Source: Betaproteobacteria bacterium (GTDB taxonomy: Bacteria > Pseudomonadota > Gammaproteobacteria > Burkholderiales > Casimicrobiaceae). Taken from it: 64,000 nt of DNA. Within the stretch, counting starts at the first letter, position 1; every line of letters begins with the position of its first letter. The translations under genes and the position numbers were made by a program. Below, in pieces: positions 17,464 to 26,832 of the stretch. Under the pieces are notes generated by a model, which was given only the letters and a program-made list of their open reading frames with translations, ran no database searches and was not told the DNA's origin. The DNA is taken from the NCBI GenBank assembly GCA_016720425.1, contig JADKKQ010000001.1, forward strand, positions 868,001-932,000, read 5' to 3'.

Positions 17464-17722
17464 TCGGCGCCGTGGCGGGCTGCCGGCAGGTGCCGTTCGG
17501 CTGGGGGATCGCCGTGGGGACGCGGCGGGTTTGCACTGGACGCCGGCCGGATGGCGATACAATGGCGCAGGGCGCGGCGCGGTCCGGCTGGAATCGAGGC
17601 GCGGGCGCGCGCTGGTGATCGGTCGCGACGAGGCCGGCATGCTCGAGGAGGCGATCGACACGCGGATCGCCGAACGCGCGGGGCGGCTGCCCGTCGCCGC
17701 GAGCTGACACGGGACGGACAAC

Positions 17723-18073
17723 GTGCAGGACTGCATTTTCTGCAAGATCGTGCGGGGCGAGATCCCCTCCAAAAAGGCCTACGAGGACGACGAGTTGCTG
17801 GCCTTCCACGACATCCAGCCGGCGGCGCCGGTGCACCTGCTGGTCGTGCCCAAGCGGCACATCGCGTCGCTGGCCGACGCGGGCGAGGCGGACGCCCCGT
17901 TGCTGGGCAGGATGATGGCGCTCACCGGCCGCCTGGCACGCGAGAACGGCTCGCCGGACGGCTACCGCACGATCGTCAACACCGGGCGCATCGGGCGCCA
18001 GGACGTCATGCACGTCCACGTTCACGTCCTCGGCGGGACGAATCCACTGGGGCCGATGGTGCCGCGGCACTGA
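17723..18073 (+). CDS. hinT: HIT-family nucleotide-binding protein (HinT-like)
   Basis: Purine nucleoside phosphoramidase of the histidine-triad family. The 116 residues carry the triad HVHVH at 97-101 (catalytic His is the middle of HxHxH), the N-terminal CIFCKI pair of cysteines and the helix HLLVVPKRHIASL. GTG start at 17723. In many Betaproteobacteria this gene sits, as here, between the his operon and tatA, and is probably co-transcribed with the tat genes (31 nt gap). Confidence 0.92.
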   Translation: MQDCIFCKIVRGEIPSKKAYEDDELLAFHDIQPAAPVHLLVVPKRHIASLADAGEADAPLLGRMMALTGRLARENGSPDGYRTIVNTGRIGRQDVMHVHVHVLGGTNPLGPMVPRH

Positions 18074-18104
18074 CCACCCACACGCATAGCGCAAGGAGAT
18101 TCAC

Positions 18105-18353
18105 ATGGGTTCAATGAGCATCTGGCACTGGCTGATCGTCCTGGTCGTCGTGGTGCTGATCTTCGGCACCAAGAAGCTGCGCAACATCGGCCAGGACCTG
18201 GGCGGTGCGGTCAAGGGCTTCAAGGAAGGGATGGGCACGGCCAACGCCGAGGCCGACGCGGGCAAGACCGCCGGCGACGGCGCGGCGCAGCAGATCGCCG
18301 GCAAGACGACCATCGAAGGCGAAGTCAAGAAGGAGACGTCGGCCAAGTCCTAG
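18105..18353 (+). CDS. tatA: Twin-arginine translocase subunit TatA
   Basis: Pore-forming component of the Tat system, which exports folded proteins. The 82 residues begin with a short membrane helix (IWHWLIVLVVVVLIFG), then the Gly hinge and amphipathic helix TKKLRNIGQDLGGAVKGFKEGM, and a charged tail. A clear AAGGAG ribosome site lies 8 nt before the ATG. TatA acts with TatB and TatC encoded just downstream. Confidence 0.94.
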   Translation: MGSMSIWHWLIVLVVVVLIFGTKKLRNIGQDLGGAVKGFKEGMGTANAEADAGKTAGDGAAQQIAGKTTIEGEVKKETSAKS

Positions 18354-18459
18354 GCGACCGTCCGCCGGCGCTCGCGCGGCGCGCGCGGTACCGCCCTCGT
18401 CTGCCGCCGCGGGCGCCCCTCCCGGCGGCGGGCGGCCGGTCCCGACTCTTCCTCCCGTC

Positions 18460-18960
18460 ATGTTCGACATCGCCTTCAGCGAACTCGTCATCATCGGCGT
18501 CGTGGCGCTGATCATCATCGGTCCCGAGAAGCTGCCGAAGACCGCGCGCACGCTCGGCCATCTCTTCGGCCGCCTGCAGCGCTACGTCAGCGACGTCAAG
18601 GCCGACATCAGCCGCGAGATGGAGCTCGAGGAACTGCGCAAGCTGCAGACGCAGGTGCAGTCGGCCGCGCGCGACATCGAGACCTCGGTCAGCGCCGCCG
18701 CCCGCGACGTCGAGACCGGCGTCCGCAACGTCGAGTCCGAGCTCAACGCGGCCGGGGCCGTGGACTCACGCCGGCCCCGGTCGCCGTCCCGCCGCCGGCG
18801 GACTTCGCCCCGCCGCCGACCGATTTCGCGCCGCCGCCGCAGGTCGAGCCGCCCGTCGCCGCGGCGCGACGCAAGACCGACGTCCCCGCCGAGCCGCCGC
18901 GGCAAGCGTCGCTGCCGGGCTTCGATCGCGGCTGAACGCGCCGTCGCGCCTTCTTCATGA
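18460..18960 (+). CDS. tatB: Twin-arginine translocase subunit TatB, apparent frameshift near the C-terminus
   Basis: TatB forms the Tat signal-peptide receptor with TatC. The N-terminal membrane helix (MFDIAFSELVIIGVVALIIIG), the EKLPKTARTLG hinge and the long helix to about residue 98 are normal. The frame then becomes arginine-rich to a stop at 18958. One base over, the same DNA reads as the usual proline-rich TatB tail (PPPADFAPPPTDFAPPP, then QASLPGFDRG) and stops at 18933-18935. This points to one missing base around 18740-18770, near a GGGG run. The corrected protein would have about 158 residues. Confidence 0.88.
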   Translation: MFDIAFSELVIIGVVALIIIGPEKLPKTARTLGHLFGRLQRYVSDVKADISREMELEELRKLQTQVQSAARDIETSVSAAARDVETGVRNVESELNAAGAVDSRRPRSPSRRRRTSPRRRPISRRRRRSSRPSPRRDARPTSPPSRRGKRRCRASIAAERAVAPSS

Positions 18961-19720
18961 CCGAAACGCCGCCGCCGGCAAGCAACGCGCAGGAAACGTT
19001 CATCTCGCATCTCATCGAGCTGCGCGACCGGCTGCTGCGCGCGATCATCGCCGTGCTGGTGATCCTGCTGTGCCTGTTCCCGTTCGCCAAGGACATCTAC
19101 GCGCTGCTCGCGGCGCCGCTGGTCAGGGTGCTGCCGGCGGGCGCGACGATGATCGCCACCGACGTCACCGGCACCTTTCTCGTCCCGCTGAAGGTCACGC
19201 TGATGACGGCCTTCGTCGTGGCGCTGCCGTACGTGCTGTGGCAGATGTGGGCGTTCATCGCACCGGGGCTCTACCAGCACGAGAAGAAGCTCGCGCTGCC
19301 GGTGATCCTGTCGAGCTTCGTCTTCTTCCTGATCGGGATGTCGTTCGCGTACTTCGTCGTCTTCCCGGTGGCCTTCGGCTTCTTCGCCGGCTACGCGCCC
19401 GCCGGCGTGCAGATGATGACCGACATCGACAAGTACCTGTCGTTCGTGCTGACGATGTTCATCGCCTTCGGCGTGACCTTCGAGACGCCGGTGATCGTCA
19501 TCGTGCTGGTGCGCCTGCGCGTGGTCACGCTGGCGCAGCTGAAGGCGATCCGCTCCTACGTGATCGTCGGCGCGTTCGTCATCGGCGCGATCTTCACGCC
19601 GCCGGACGTCATCTCGCAGCTGCTGCTGGCCATTCCGCTGTGGCTGCTCTACGAGCTCGGCATCCTGCTGGCACGCTTCGTCGTGCCGCCGGTGCCGGAA
19701 GCCGGCCGAGGGAAGCGGGG

Positions 19721-20992
<1,272 letters not shown>

Positions 20993-21019
20993 GACCGGTT
21001 TCCTTTTGGATAACAGTAC

Positions 21020-21025
21020 ATTATA
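21020..21025 (-). promoter_or_regulatory. -10 element for the HtrA-type protease gene
   Basis: Perfect TATAAT on the minus strand, about 28 nt before the chosen GTG. No convincing -35 box is seen in the GC-rich sequence upstream. Confidence 0.5.
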
Positions 21026-21158
21026 GCGCCCCACCGCCCCGCCCGAGACGGCGACGCGGGGTTCGCGGCGGCCAGCACGCCGCCACCGGCCCGTTTCGTC
21101 AGCGCACGCGCAAGCCGATGATTGAACGCGTGTTTTTGACTCTGTCCGCGACGATCCC

Positions 21159-21188
21159 TTCCGGCGGGCGCCGGAAATCCTCTATAAT
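21159..21188 (+). promoter_or_regulatory. -10 element and inverted repeat upstream of petABC
   Basis: Perfect TATAAT at 21183-21188. Just before it lies a perfect 8-bp inverted repeat, TTCCGGCG-GG-CGCCGGAA (21159-21176), which covers the place of the -35 box. It could be an operator or just a GC-rich hairpin. The petA ATG is 77 nt downstream. Confidence 0.5.
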
Positions 21189-21264
21189 CGTCAGGTTTGC
21201 GAATCCACGCTCAGGGCCAGCCCGGGGCGCAGGGCCCGCATCGTCAAACTTGGGACGGGGCGAC

Positions 21265-21858
21265 ATGGCGGAAGGTACGTTGGACAAGGGCAAGCGCCGG
21301 TTCGTGATCGGTGCGACGAGCGTCGTCGGGGGGATCGGCGTGGCGGCGGCGGCGGCGCCGTTCGTGCTGTCGATGTTTCCCAGCGAGCGCGCCAAGGCGG
21401 CCGGGGCGCCGGTCGAGGTCGACATCAGCAAGCTCGAGCCGGGGCAGAAGATCGACGTCGAGTGGCGGGGCAAGGTGGTGTGGATCGTCAACCGCACCCC
21501 GGCGATGCTCGACAGCCTCGCCAAGCTCGATGCCAAGCTGGCCGACCCGGCGTCGAACCAGCCGCAGCAGCCCGACTACGCGAAGAACCCGGCCCGCGCG
21601 ATCAAGCCGCAGCTGTTCGTCGCCGTCGGCATCTGCACGCACCTCGGCTGCTCGCCGACCTTCCGTCCCGAGGTTGCGCCGGCCGATCTCGGCGGCGACT
21701 GGCTGGGCGGGTTCTTCTGTCCCTGCCACCAGTCGAAGTTCGATCTCGCGGGGCGGGTGTACGCCGGCGTGCCCGCGCCGACCAACCTGGTGATCCCGCC
21801 GTATCGGTTCGTCGGGGACACCAAGGTCGTGATCGGCGACGACGGCAAGTCGGCGTGA
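21265..21858 (+). CDS. petA: Ubiquinol-cytochrome c reductase Rieske iron-sulfur subunit
   Basis: Rieske 2Fe-2S protein of the cytochrome bc1 complex; accepts electrons from ubiquinol on the periplasmic side. In 197 residues the cluster boxes are CTHLGC (124-129) and CPCH (152-155). Cys124, His126, Cys152 and His155 bind the cluster; Cys129 and Cys154 form the disulfide. An N-terminal KRRFVIGATSVVGG twin-arginine signal anchor (10-23) makes it a Tat client, and tatABC lie 2 kb away. The frame opens at 21118, but the ATG at 21265 precedes the signal directly and lies after the promoter. Confidence 0.96.
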   Translation: MAEGTLDKGKRRFVIGATSVVGGIGVAAAAAPFVLSMFPSERAKAAGAPVEVDISKLEPGQKIDVEWRGKVVWIVNRTPAMLDSLAKLDAKLADPASNQPQQPDYAKNPARAIKPQLFVAVGICTHLGCSPTFRPEVAPADLGGDWLGGFFCPCHQSKFDLAGRVYAGVPAPTNLVIPPYRFVGDTKVVIGDDGKSA

Positions 21859-21875
21859 CCGGGGAAAGCGGAACC

Positions 21876-23147
21876 ATGGAAAAAATTCTGAACTGGATCG
21901 ACGATCGCTTCCCGCTGACCGCGCTGTGGAAGTCTCAGGTCTCCGAGTACTACGCGCCGAAGAACTTCAACTTCTGGTACTACTTCGGCTCGCTCGCGCT
22001 GATGGTGCTGGTGATGCAGATCGTCACCGGCATCTTCCTGACGATGAACTACAAGCCCGACGCCGCCAAGGCGTTCGAGTCGGTCGAGTACATCATGCGC
22101 GACGTGTCGTGGGGCTGGCTGATCCGCTACATGCACTCGACCGGCGCGTCGATGTTCTTCGTCGTCGTCTACCTGCACATGTTCCGCGGCCTGATGTACG
22201 GCAGCTACCGCAAGCCGCGCGAGCTCACCTGGATCCTCGGCTGCATGATCTACCTGGCGCTGATGGGCGAGGCGTTCTTCGGCTACCTGCTGCCCTGGGG
22301 CCAGATGTCGTTCTGGGGCGCGCAGGTGATCGTCAACCTGTTCGCGGCGATCCCGGTGATCGGCGAGGACCTGTCGGTCTGGATCCGCGGCGACTACACG
22401 ATCTCCGACATCACGCTGAACCGCTTCTTCGCCTTCCACGTCATCGCGCTGCCGCTGGTGCTGCTCGGCCTCGTCGCCGCGCACCTGATCGCGCTGCACG
22501 AGACCGGGTCGAACAACCCGGACGGCGTCGAGATCAAGAACCACAAGGACCCGAAGACCGGCATTCCGCTCGACGGCATCCCGTTCCACCCGTACTACAC
22601 GGTCAAGGACATCATGGGGGTGGTCGTTTTCCTCGCGATCTTCTCGATGATCGTGTTCTTCGTGCCGGAGATGGGCGGCTACTTCCTCGAAGCCAACAAC
22701 TTCATCCCCGCCGACCCGCTGAAGACCCCCGCGCACATCGCGCCGGTGTGGTACTTCACGCCGTTCTACGCGATGCTGCGCGCGGTGCCCTCGTACTTCG
22801 GCACCCAGGTCTGGGGCGTGCTGGTGATGGGCGCGGCGGTGATGATCTTCTTCGCGCTGCCCTGGCTCGACCGCGGCAAGGTGCGCTCGATCCGCTACCG
22901 CGGCAACCTGTACAAGGGCTGGCTGGCGGCGTTCGTGGTCAGCTTCCTGGTCCTGGGCTATCTCGGCGTCGTGCCGGTCACCGTCTGGGGCCAGTTCGCC
23001 GAGGGCATGCCGCTCCTGGGCGGCGCCGACAAGGCGACCGTCGTCTCGCGGGTGCTGACCGTCGTCTACTTCCTGTTCTTCCTGCTGATGCCGTGGTACA
23101 CCGCGCGCGACAAGACGAAGCCCGAACCGCAAAGGGTGACCGGATGA
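21876..23147 (+). CDS. petB: Cytochrome b subunit of the bc1 complex
   Basis: Membrane subunit that carries the two b hemes and the quinone sites. The 423 residues match bacterial full-length cytochrome b with eight to nine helices. Visible landmarks are the heme-binding histidine segments (RYMHSTGASMFFVVVYLHMFRG and FFAFHVIALPLVLLGLVAAH), the LPWGQMSFWGAQV Qo region and a PEWY-like PVWYFTPFYAMLR. The start at 21876 lies 17 nt after petA, and the stop overlaps petC by 4 nt. Confidence 0.96.
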   Translation: MEKILNWIDDRFPLTALWKSQVSEYYAPKNFNFWYYFGSLALMVLVMQIVTGIFLTMNYKPDAAKAFESVEYIMRDVSWGWLIRYMHSTGASMFFVVVYLHMFRGLMYGSYRKPRELTWILGCMIYLALMGEAFFGYLLPWGQMSFWGAQVIVNLFAAIPVIGEDLSVWIRGDYTISDITLNRFFAFHVIALPLVLLGLVAAHLIALHETGSNNPDGVEIKNHKDPKTGIPLDGIPFHPYYTVKDIMGVVVFLAIFSMIVFFVPEMGGYFLEANNFIPADPLKTPAHIAPVWYFTPFYAMLRAVPSYFGTQVWGVLVMGAAVMIFFALPWLDRGKVRSIRYRGNLYKGWLAAFVVSFLVLGYLGVVPVTVWGQFAEGMPLLGGADKATVVSRVLTVVYFLFFLLMPWYTARDKTKPEPQRVTG

Positions 23148-23947
23148 TGAACAAGCTGATCACGACCCTCCTCGCGGCGCTGGTGCTGTCCGCGGGACCG
23201 GCGGCCGCGTCCGGCGGCGACGACATCCTGCTCGAGCCGGCGCCGATCAACCGCCTCGACAACGAGTCGCTGCAGCGCGGCGCGCGCACCTTCGTCAACT
23301 ACTGCCTCAACTGCCACAGCGCGCGGTACATGCGCTACAACCGGCTGACCGACCTCGGCCTCACCGAAGAGCAGATCAAGGACAACCTGATCCTGAACGG
23401 CGCCAAGATCCGCGACCCGATGACGGTCGCGATGCCGGCCGCCGACGCCAAGGCGTGGTTCGGCGCGCCGCCGCCCGACCTGTCGGTCGAGTCGCGTGTG
23501 CGCGGCGTCGACTGGCTCTACAACTATTTCCTCGGCTTCTACCAGGACGAGAAGTCGGCGACCGGCTGGAACAACCTCGTGTTCCCGAACGTCGGCATGC
23601 CGCACGTGCTGTGGGAGCTCTCGGGCACCAACCGGCTCGTCACCACCGAGTACAAGGACGGCCACGAGGCGCACGGCGCGGCGATCGCCGCCAAGCGGCT
23701 GGTCAAGGTCGCGGCGCTGCCCGGCGGCAAGGCGGCGGTCGAGACCGTCGCGGTGGCGACGCCGGGGACGATGACGGCCGCCGAATATCGCACGCTGGTC
23801 GCCGACCTCGTCAACTACATGGACTACATGGGCGAGCCGATCAAGAACCAGCGGATCAGCCTCGGTCTCATCGTGCTGATCTACCTCAGCATTCTGTTCG
23901 TCTTCGCCTACTGGCTGAAGAAAACGTATTGGAAGGACGTCCACTAG
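23144..23947 (+). CDS. petC: Cytochrome c1 subunit of the bc1 complex
   Basis: Periplasmic c-type cytochrome anchored by a C-terminal helix; passes electrons from the Rieske protein to soluble cytochrome c. The 267 residues have a signal peptide cut near AAAS (about residue 23), the heme motif CLNCH (54-58), an axial Met region in the GAKIRDPMTVAMP segment, and a final membrane helix (SLGLIVLIYLSILFVFAYWLKK). ATGA overlap with petB. Confidence 0.95.
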   Translation: MMNKLITTLLAALVLSAGPAAASGGDDILLEPAPINRLDNESLQRGARTFVNYCLNCHSARYMRYNRLTDLGLTEEQIKDNLILNGAKIRDPMTVAMPAADAKAWFGAPPPDLSVESRVRGVDWLYNYFLGFYQDEKSATGWNNLVFPNVGMPHVLWELSGTNRLVTTEYKDGHEAHGAAIAAKRLVKVAALPGGKAAVETVAVATPGTMTAAEYRTLVADLVNYMDYMGEPIKNQRISLGLIVLIYLSILFVFAYWLKKTYWKDVH

Positions 23948-23981
23948 CCGGGCGCGGCGAATTCCGGCGCGGTGGTCTTCC

Positions 23982-24004
23982 GCAGGAGCGGCTTCAGCCG
24001 CGAA
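23982..24004. repeat. Single REP-like palindrome between petC and sspA
   Basis: GGAGCGGCTTCAGCCGCGAA lies at 23985-24004 and is the same family as the arrays near 31.6 and 55.5 kb, here as a lone copy behind petC. Confidence 0.75.
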
Positions 24005-24031
24005 CGCGTCGGGCCGCCGAACGCCGTTGCA

Positions 24032-24058
24032 GGGCAGGAGCTGCGTTCCTGCCCCTTT
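24032..24058 (+). terminator. Rho-independent-type terminator after petABC
   Basis: Stem GGGCAGGA (24032-24039) pairs with TCCTGCCC (24047-24054) over a 7-nt loop and is followed by CTTT. It separates petABC from sspA. Confidence 0.6.
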
Positions 24059-24141
24059 GCTTTCCCGATTCTCGGAAACGCATCGATCAGCCGCTGCAGC
24101 ATTCGAGTCCGCCGCCATGCCGCGGCAGGGAGAACACCACC

Positions 24142-24741
24142 ATGATGACGCTCTACTCCGGCACGACCGACCCCTTCAGCCAGCGCTGCCGCATCGTGCT
24201 GCACGAGAAGGGCATGGACTTCCAGATCATCGACGTCGACCTCGACCACAAGCCGGAAGACCTGGCGGTGATGAACCCCTACAACCAGGTGCCGGTGCTG
24301 GTCGAGCGCGACCTCGTCCTGCACGAGTCGAACATCATCAACGAGTACATCGACGAGCGGTTTCCGCATCCGCAGCTGATGCCGGCCGATCCGGTGATGC
24401 GCGCCCGCGCGCGGCTGTTCCTGCACCGTTTCGAGAAGGAACTCTTCATCCACATCGACGCGCTGGAGAGCAACAACCAGAAGCAGATCGAGAAGGCGCG
24501 CAACCTGGTTCGCGACAGCCTGCTGCAGATCGCGCCGGTCTTCGCCAAGCACAAGCACATGCTGGGCGAGGAGTACTCGATGCTCGACGTCGCGATCACG
24601 CCGCTGTTGTGGCGCCTCGACTACTACGGCGTCACCATGCCCAAGCAGGCCGCGCCGTTGATGAAGTACGCCGAGCGGCTGTTCGCCCGGCCCGCGTTCT
24701 CCGAGGCGCTGACCTCGGCCGAGCGCGGCATGCGCAAGTGA
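24142..24741 (+). CDS. sspA: Stringent starvation protein A
   Basis: RNA-polymerase-associated protein with a glutathione S-transferase fold that reprograms transcription under starvation. 199 residues: N-terminal thioredoxin-like domain (TLYSGTTDPFSQRCRIVLHEKGM, NPYNQVPVLVERDLVLHESNIINEYIDE) and C-terminal helical domain (EYSMLDVAITPLLWRLDYYG). The ATG at 24142 has AGGGAG 9 nt before it; a second ATG follows at once. sspA and sspB in tandem behind petABC is a standard betaproteobacterial arrangement. Confidence 0.94.
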   Translation: MMTLYSGTTDPFSQRCRIVLHEKGMDFQIIDVDLDHKPEDLAVMNPYNQVPVLVERDLVLHESNIINEYIDERFPHPQLMPADPVMRARARLFLHRFEKELFIHIDALESNNQKQIEKARNLVRDSLLQIAPVFAKHKHMLGEEYSMLDVAITPLLWRLDYYGVTMPKQAAPLMKYAERLFARPAFSEALTSAERGMRK

Positions 24742-24791
24742 CGGCCGCCCCCGATCGATAGCCGACCCCGGCATCCCGCCCGACCGCCCCG

Positions 24792-25250
24792 ATGTCCGAA
24801 CAGTCCGCCAAGCCCTATCTGATCCGCGCGCTCTGCGAGTGGTGCGCCGACAACGGCCTGACCCCGTATCTCGCCGTCAAGGTGAATGCGCAGACGCGGG
24901 TGCCGCAGGCGTACGTCCGCAACGGCGAGATCGTGCTCAACATCAGCGCCAACGCCACCCGCAAGCTCACCATCGACAACGAGCGGGTGAACTTCAACGC
25001 CCGCTTCGGCGGCGCCTCGCAGGAGGTGTCGGTGCCGATGGCCGCGATCGCCGGCATCTTCGCCAAGGAAACCGGCTACGGCTTCTCGTTCACGCCGGTC
25101 GAGGATCCCGCGGCGTCGCTCGAGCGCGCCACGCAGCCGGCGCTGACCGACATCGACATCGACACCGCGCTGACGCAGGACGCGCGGGACGCGGCCAAGG
25201 ACGGCGACAAGCCCAAGACGCGGCCGTCGCACCTGTCGATCATCAAGTAG
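24792..25250 (+). CDS. sspB: ClpXP adaptor protein SspB
   Basis: Binds SsrA-tagged proteins and delivers them to ClpXP. The 152 residues have the substrate-binding domain (YLIRALCEWCADNGLTPYLAVKV, GEIVLNISANATRKL, FNARFGGASQEVSVP) and a flexible acidic linker. The short C-terminal peptide RPSHLSIIK is the ClpX-docking tail. It lies 50 nt after sspA and is probably co-transcribed. Confidence 0.95.
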   Translation: MSEQSAKPYLIRALCEWCADNGLTPYLAVKVNAQTRVPQAYVRNGEIVLNISANATRKLTIDNERVNFNARFGGASQEVSVPMAAIAGIFAKETGYGFSFTPVEDPAASLERATQPALTDIDIDTALTQDARDAAKDGDKPKTRPSHLSIIK

Positions 25251-25289
25251 TCGGCGCCTTCGGCGTGCCGGGCGGCGCGCAGCGCGCGG

Positions 25290-25295
25290 TAGAAT
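25290..25295 (+). promoter_or_regulatory. -10 element of the tRNA-Thr gene
   Basis: TAGAAT ends 9 nt before the first base of the tRNA, the spacing expected for a tRNA promoter. Confidence 0.5.
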
Positions 25296-25304
25296 CCTTC
25301 CTGC

Positions 25305-25380
25305 GCCGGCATAGCTCAGTTGGCAGAGCAGCGGTTTTGTAAACCGAAGGTCCCGGGTTCGACCCCTGGTGCCGGCACCA
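25305..25380 (+). tRNA. tRNA-Thr (anticodon TGT)
   Basis: 76 nt with CCA encoded. The acceptor stem pairs GCCGGCA with TGCCGGC, with A as discriminator base. D-arm AGCTCAGTTGGCAGAGC, anticodon stem-loop CGGTTTTGTAAACCG with TGT in the middle of the loop, and T-arm GGGTTCGACCC are all in place. Confidence 0.96.
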
Positions 25381-25515
25381 ATGACCACCGTTGGTGAGAT
25401 TCGAGGGCCTGCGCGAACTTCTCTCCGCGGCGGCAGATTTTCACGGCTGGCGCGGGTTCTGAGCCTCACAAGCAGGCATAGCGTTGTGTCAGAGCCTGCT
25501 CCGAAACTCGCTGTG

Positions 25516-25531
25516 TGGCACTCATCTTGCT
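25516..25531 (+). promoter_or_regulatory. Sigma-54 (-24/-12) promoter before the beta-helix gene
   Basis: TGGCACTCATCTTGCT fits the RpoN consensus TGGCAC-N5-TTGC exactly: GG and GC elements with 10 bp between them. The predicted transcription start is near 25543, about 60 nt before the gene. An inverted repeat CACAA-N12-TTGTG at 25467-25488 lies about 30 bp upstream and could bind an activator. Confidence 0.75.
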
Positions 25532-25603
25532 TTGCCACGGGATGCTGACTGTTGCCCGAGGTCCGGTCGGCCCGGTCACGGCGGCATCAACAGGAGATGA
25601 GAA

Positions 25604-26683
25604 ATGCTTGGTCGCGGCTTCGCACTGCCGGTAGTCGCATTGGTCCTGTCCCTTGCCGGAACCACACAAGCGCTGGCAGCAGGGCAACGGACCTTCGTCG
25701 CTTCCTACGGTGACGACGGCAATCCGTGCACGCTCCAGTTGCCGTGCCGTGCCTTCCGCTTTGCCATCCCGAAAACGAATCCGGGTGGCGAGGTGGTGGT
25801 GCTCGATTCGGCCGGGTACGGCCCGGTGACCATCACCCAGTCGGTGTCGATCATCGCCCCGCCGGGCGTCTACGCCGGGATGAGCCCTTTCCCCGGCGAG
25901 GACGGGGTGACCGTCGCCGCCGCGGCCAACGACAAGGTTGTGCTTCGCGGCCTGACGATCAACGGCCAGGGCGGGAATCGCGGCATCGTGGTCTCGTCAG
26001 GCGGCGAGGTGCACATCGAGAACTGCACGGTCGCGAACATGGGACTCAACGGTATCGAGATCACCGGCGGCGGACACGTTCACCTGCGGTCCAGCGTTGT
26101 CCGCGGCAACGGCTGGAGCGGTCTGGTCGTTGCCGCGAGCTCGGCCACGGTACAGGTTTCCGACACCCAGTTCGCGCGCCACACCTACAATGGCATTCAG
26201 GTGATCGCCGGTACGCTCGAAGCGAACCGCATTGCCGCCGATGACAATGCCATCGGGGTCTTCCTCGCCAATCCGTCCGCGGGCGCACAAGCGCGGGTGA
26301 CGCTTTCGGACAGCGTCGTTTCCGGCAACAGCAATGCCGGTGCGATCGTGCAGACCAGCATTGCAGGGTCGACCGCGCGGATGGCGATCGTGCGCTCCAC
26401 CAGCACCGGCAACGCCAACGATGGATTCGGCGCTTACAGCGTCGGCGGTGTCGGAACCGCCATCCTGCTGGTTTCGGATTCGACCGCGTTTCGCAATGGC
26501 TACGGACTCGCCGCGTCCGGTGCCGGCGCCACGGCAATCGGCACCCGTTCGACGTTCGCCTTCAATACCGTCCACGACGTCTTTCAGGGCTCGTCGGCGG
26601 TACTGCGCACCGCCGGCAACAACACGCTGACCGGAACGGGCGCGGATACTTCCGGCAGCTTTGCCGCCAATCCGTTGTTCTAG
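25604..26683 (+). CDS. Secreted right-handed parallel beta-helix protein
   Basis: Predicted secreted or surface protein of 359 residues, function unknown. A signal peptide (FALPVVALVLSLAGTTQALA, cut near residue 26) is followed by RTFVASYGDDGNPCTLQLPCRAF, a start seen in many proteobacterial beta-helix proteins, then Gly/Asn/Val-rich rungs of about 22 residues typical of pectate-lyase-like solenoids (VHIENCTVANMGLNGIEI, VHLRSSVVRGNGWSGLVV). No PEP-CTERM tail and no catalytic motif I can recognise. AGGAG lies 9 nt before the ATG. Its sigma-54 promoter resembles that of the PEP-CTERM gene next door, which suggests co-regulation. Confidence 0.85.
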   Translation: MLGRGFALPVVALVLSLAGTTQALAAGQRTFVASYGDDGNPCTLQLPCRAFRFAIPKTNPGGEVVVLDSAGYGPVTITQSVSIIAPPGVYAGMSPFPGEDGVTVAAAANDKVVLRGLTINGQGGNRGIVVSSGGEVHIENCTVANMGLNGIEITGGGHVHLRSSVVRGNGWSGLVVAASSATVQVSDTQFARHTYNGIQVIAGTLEANRIAADDNAIGVFLANPSAGAQARVTLSDSVVSGNSNAGAIVQTSIAGSTARMAIVRSTSTGNANDGFGAYSVGGVGTAILLVSDSTAFRNGYGLAASGAGATAIGTRSTFAFNTVHDVFQGSSAVLRTAGNNTLTGTGADTSGSFAANPLF

Positions 26684-26771
26684 CGCCGGTCCGGCACGCC
26701 GCTACCCTGTCCGAATTCCTTGAGTCGGTACAGGCGGCCACGACCGGGCGATGCTGGAAGTGAACCGGATT

Positions 26772-26801
26772 GGAAAAGGAAACGGCACCCCGAGGTGCCG
26801 T
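26772..26801 (-). terminator. Terminator of the PEP-CTERM gene
   Basis: On the minus strand the stem ACGGCACC/GGTGCCGT (26782-26801, loop of 4) is followed by a pyrimidine run TTTCCTTTTCC. It lies about 30 nt past the stop codon. Confidence 0.65.
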
Positions 26802-26832
26802 CCCGAATCCGCCGCGATTTCCTGGCAATCAA

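Noticed and set aside
17464..17722. Small gene between hisE and hinT
   Set aside because: Short frames exist, for example 30 codons ending at 17707, but there is no ribosome site, no similarity and no consistent start.
21136..21141. TTGACT as -35 box of the petABC promoter
   Set aside because: It is about 41 bp from the TATAAT at 21183, much too far for one promoter.
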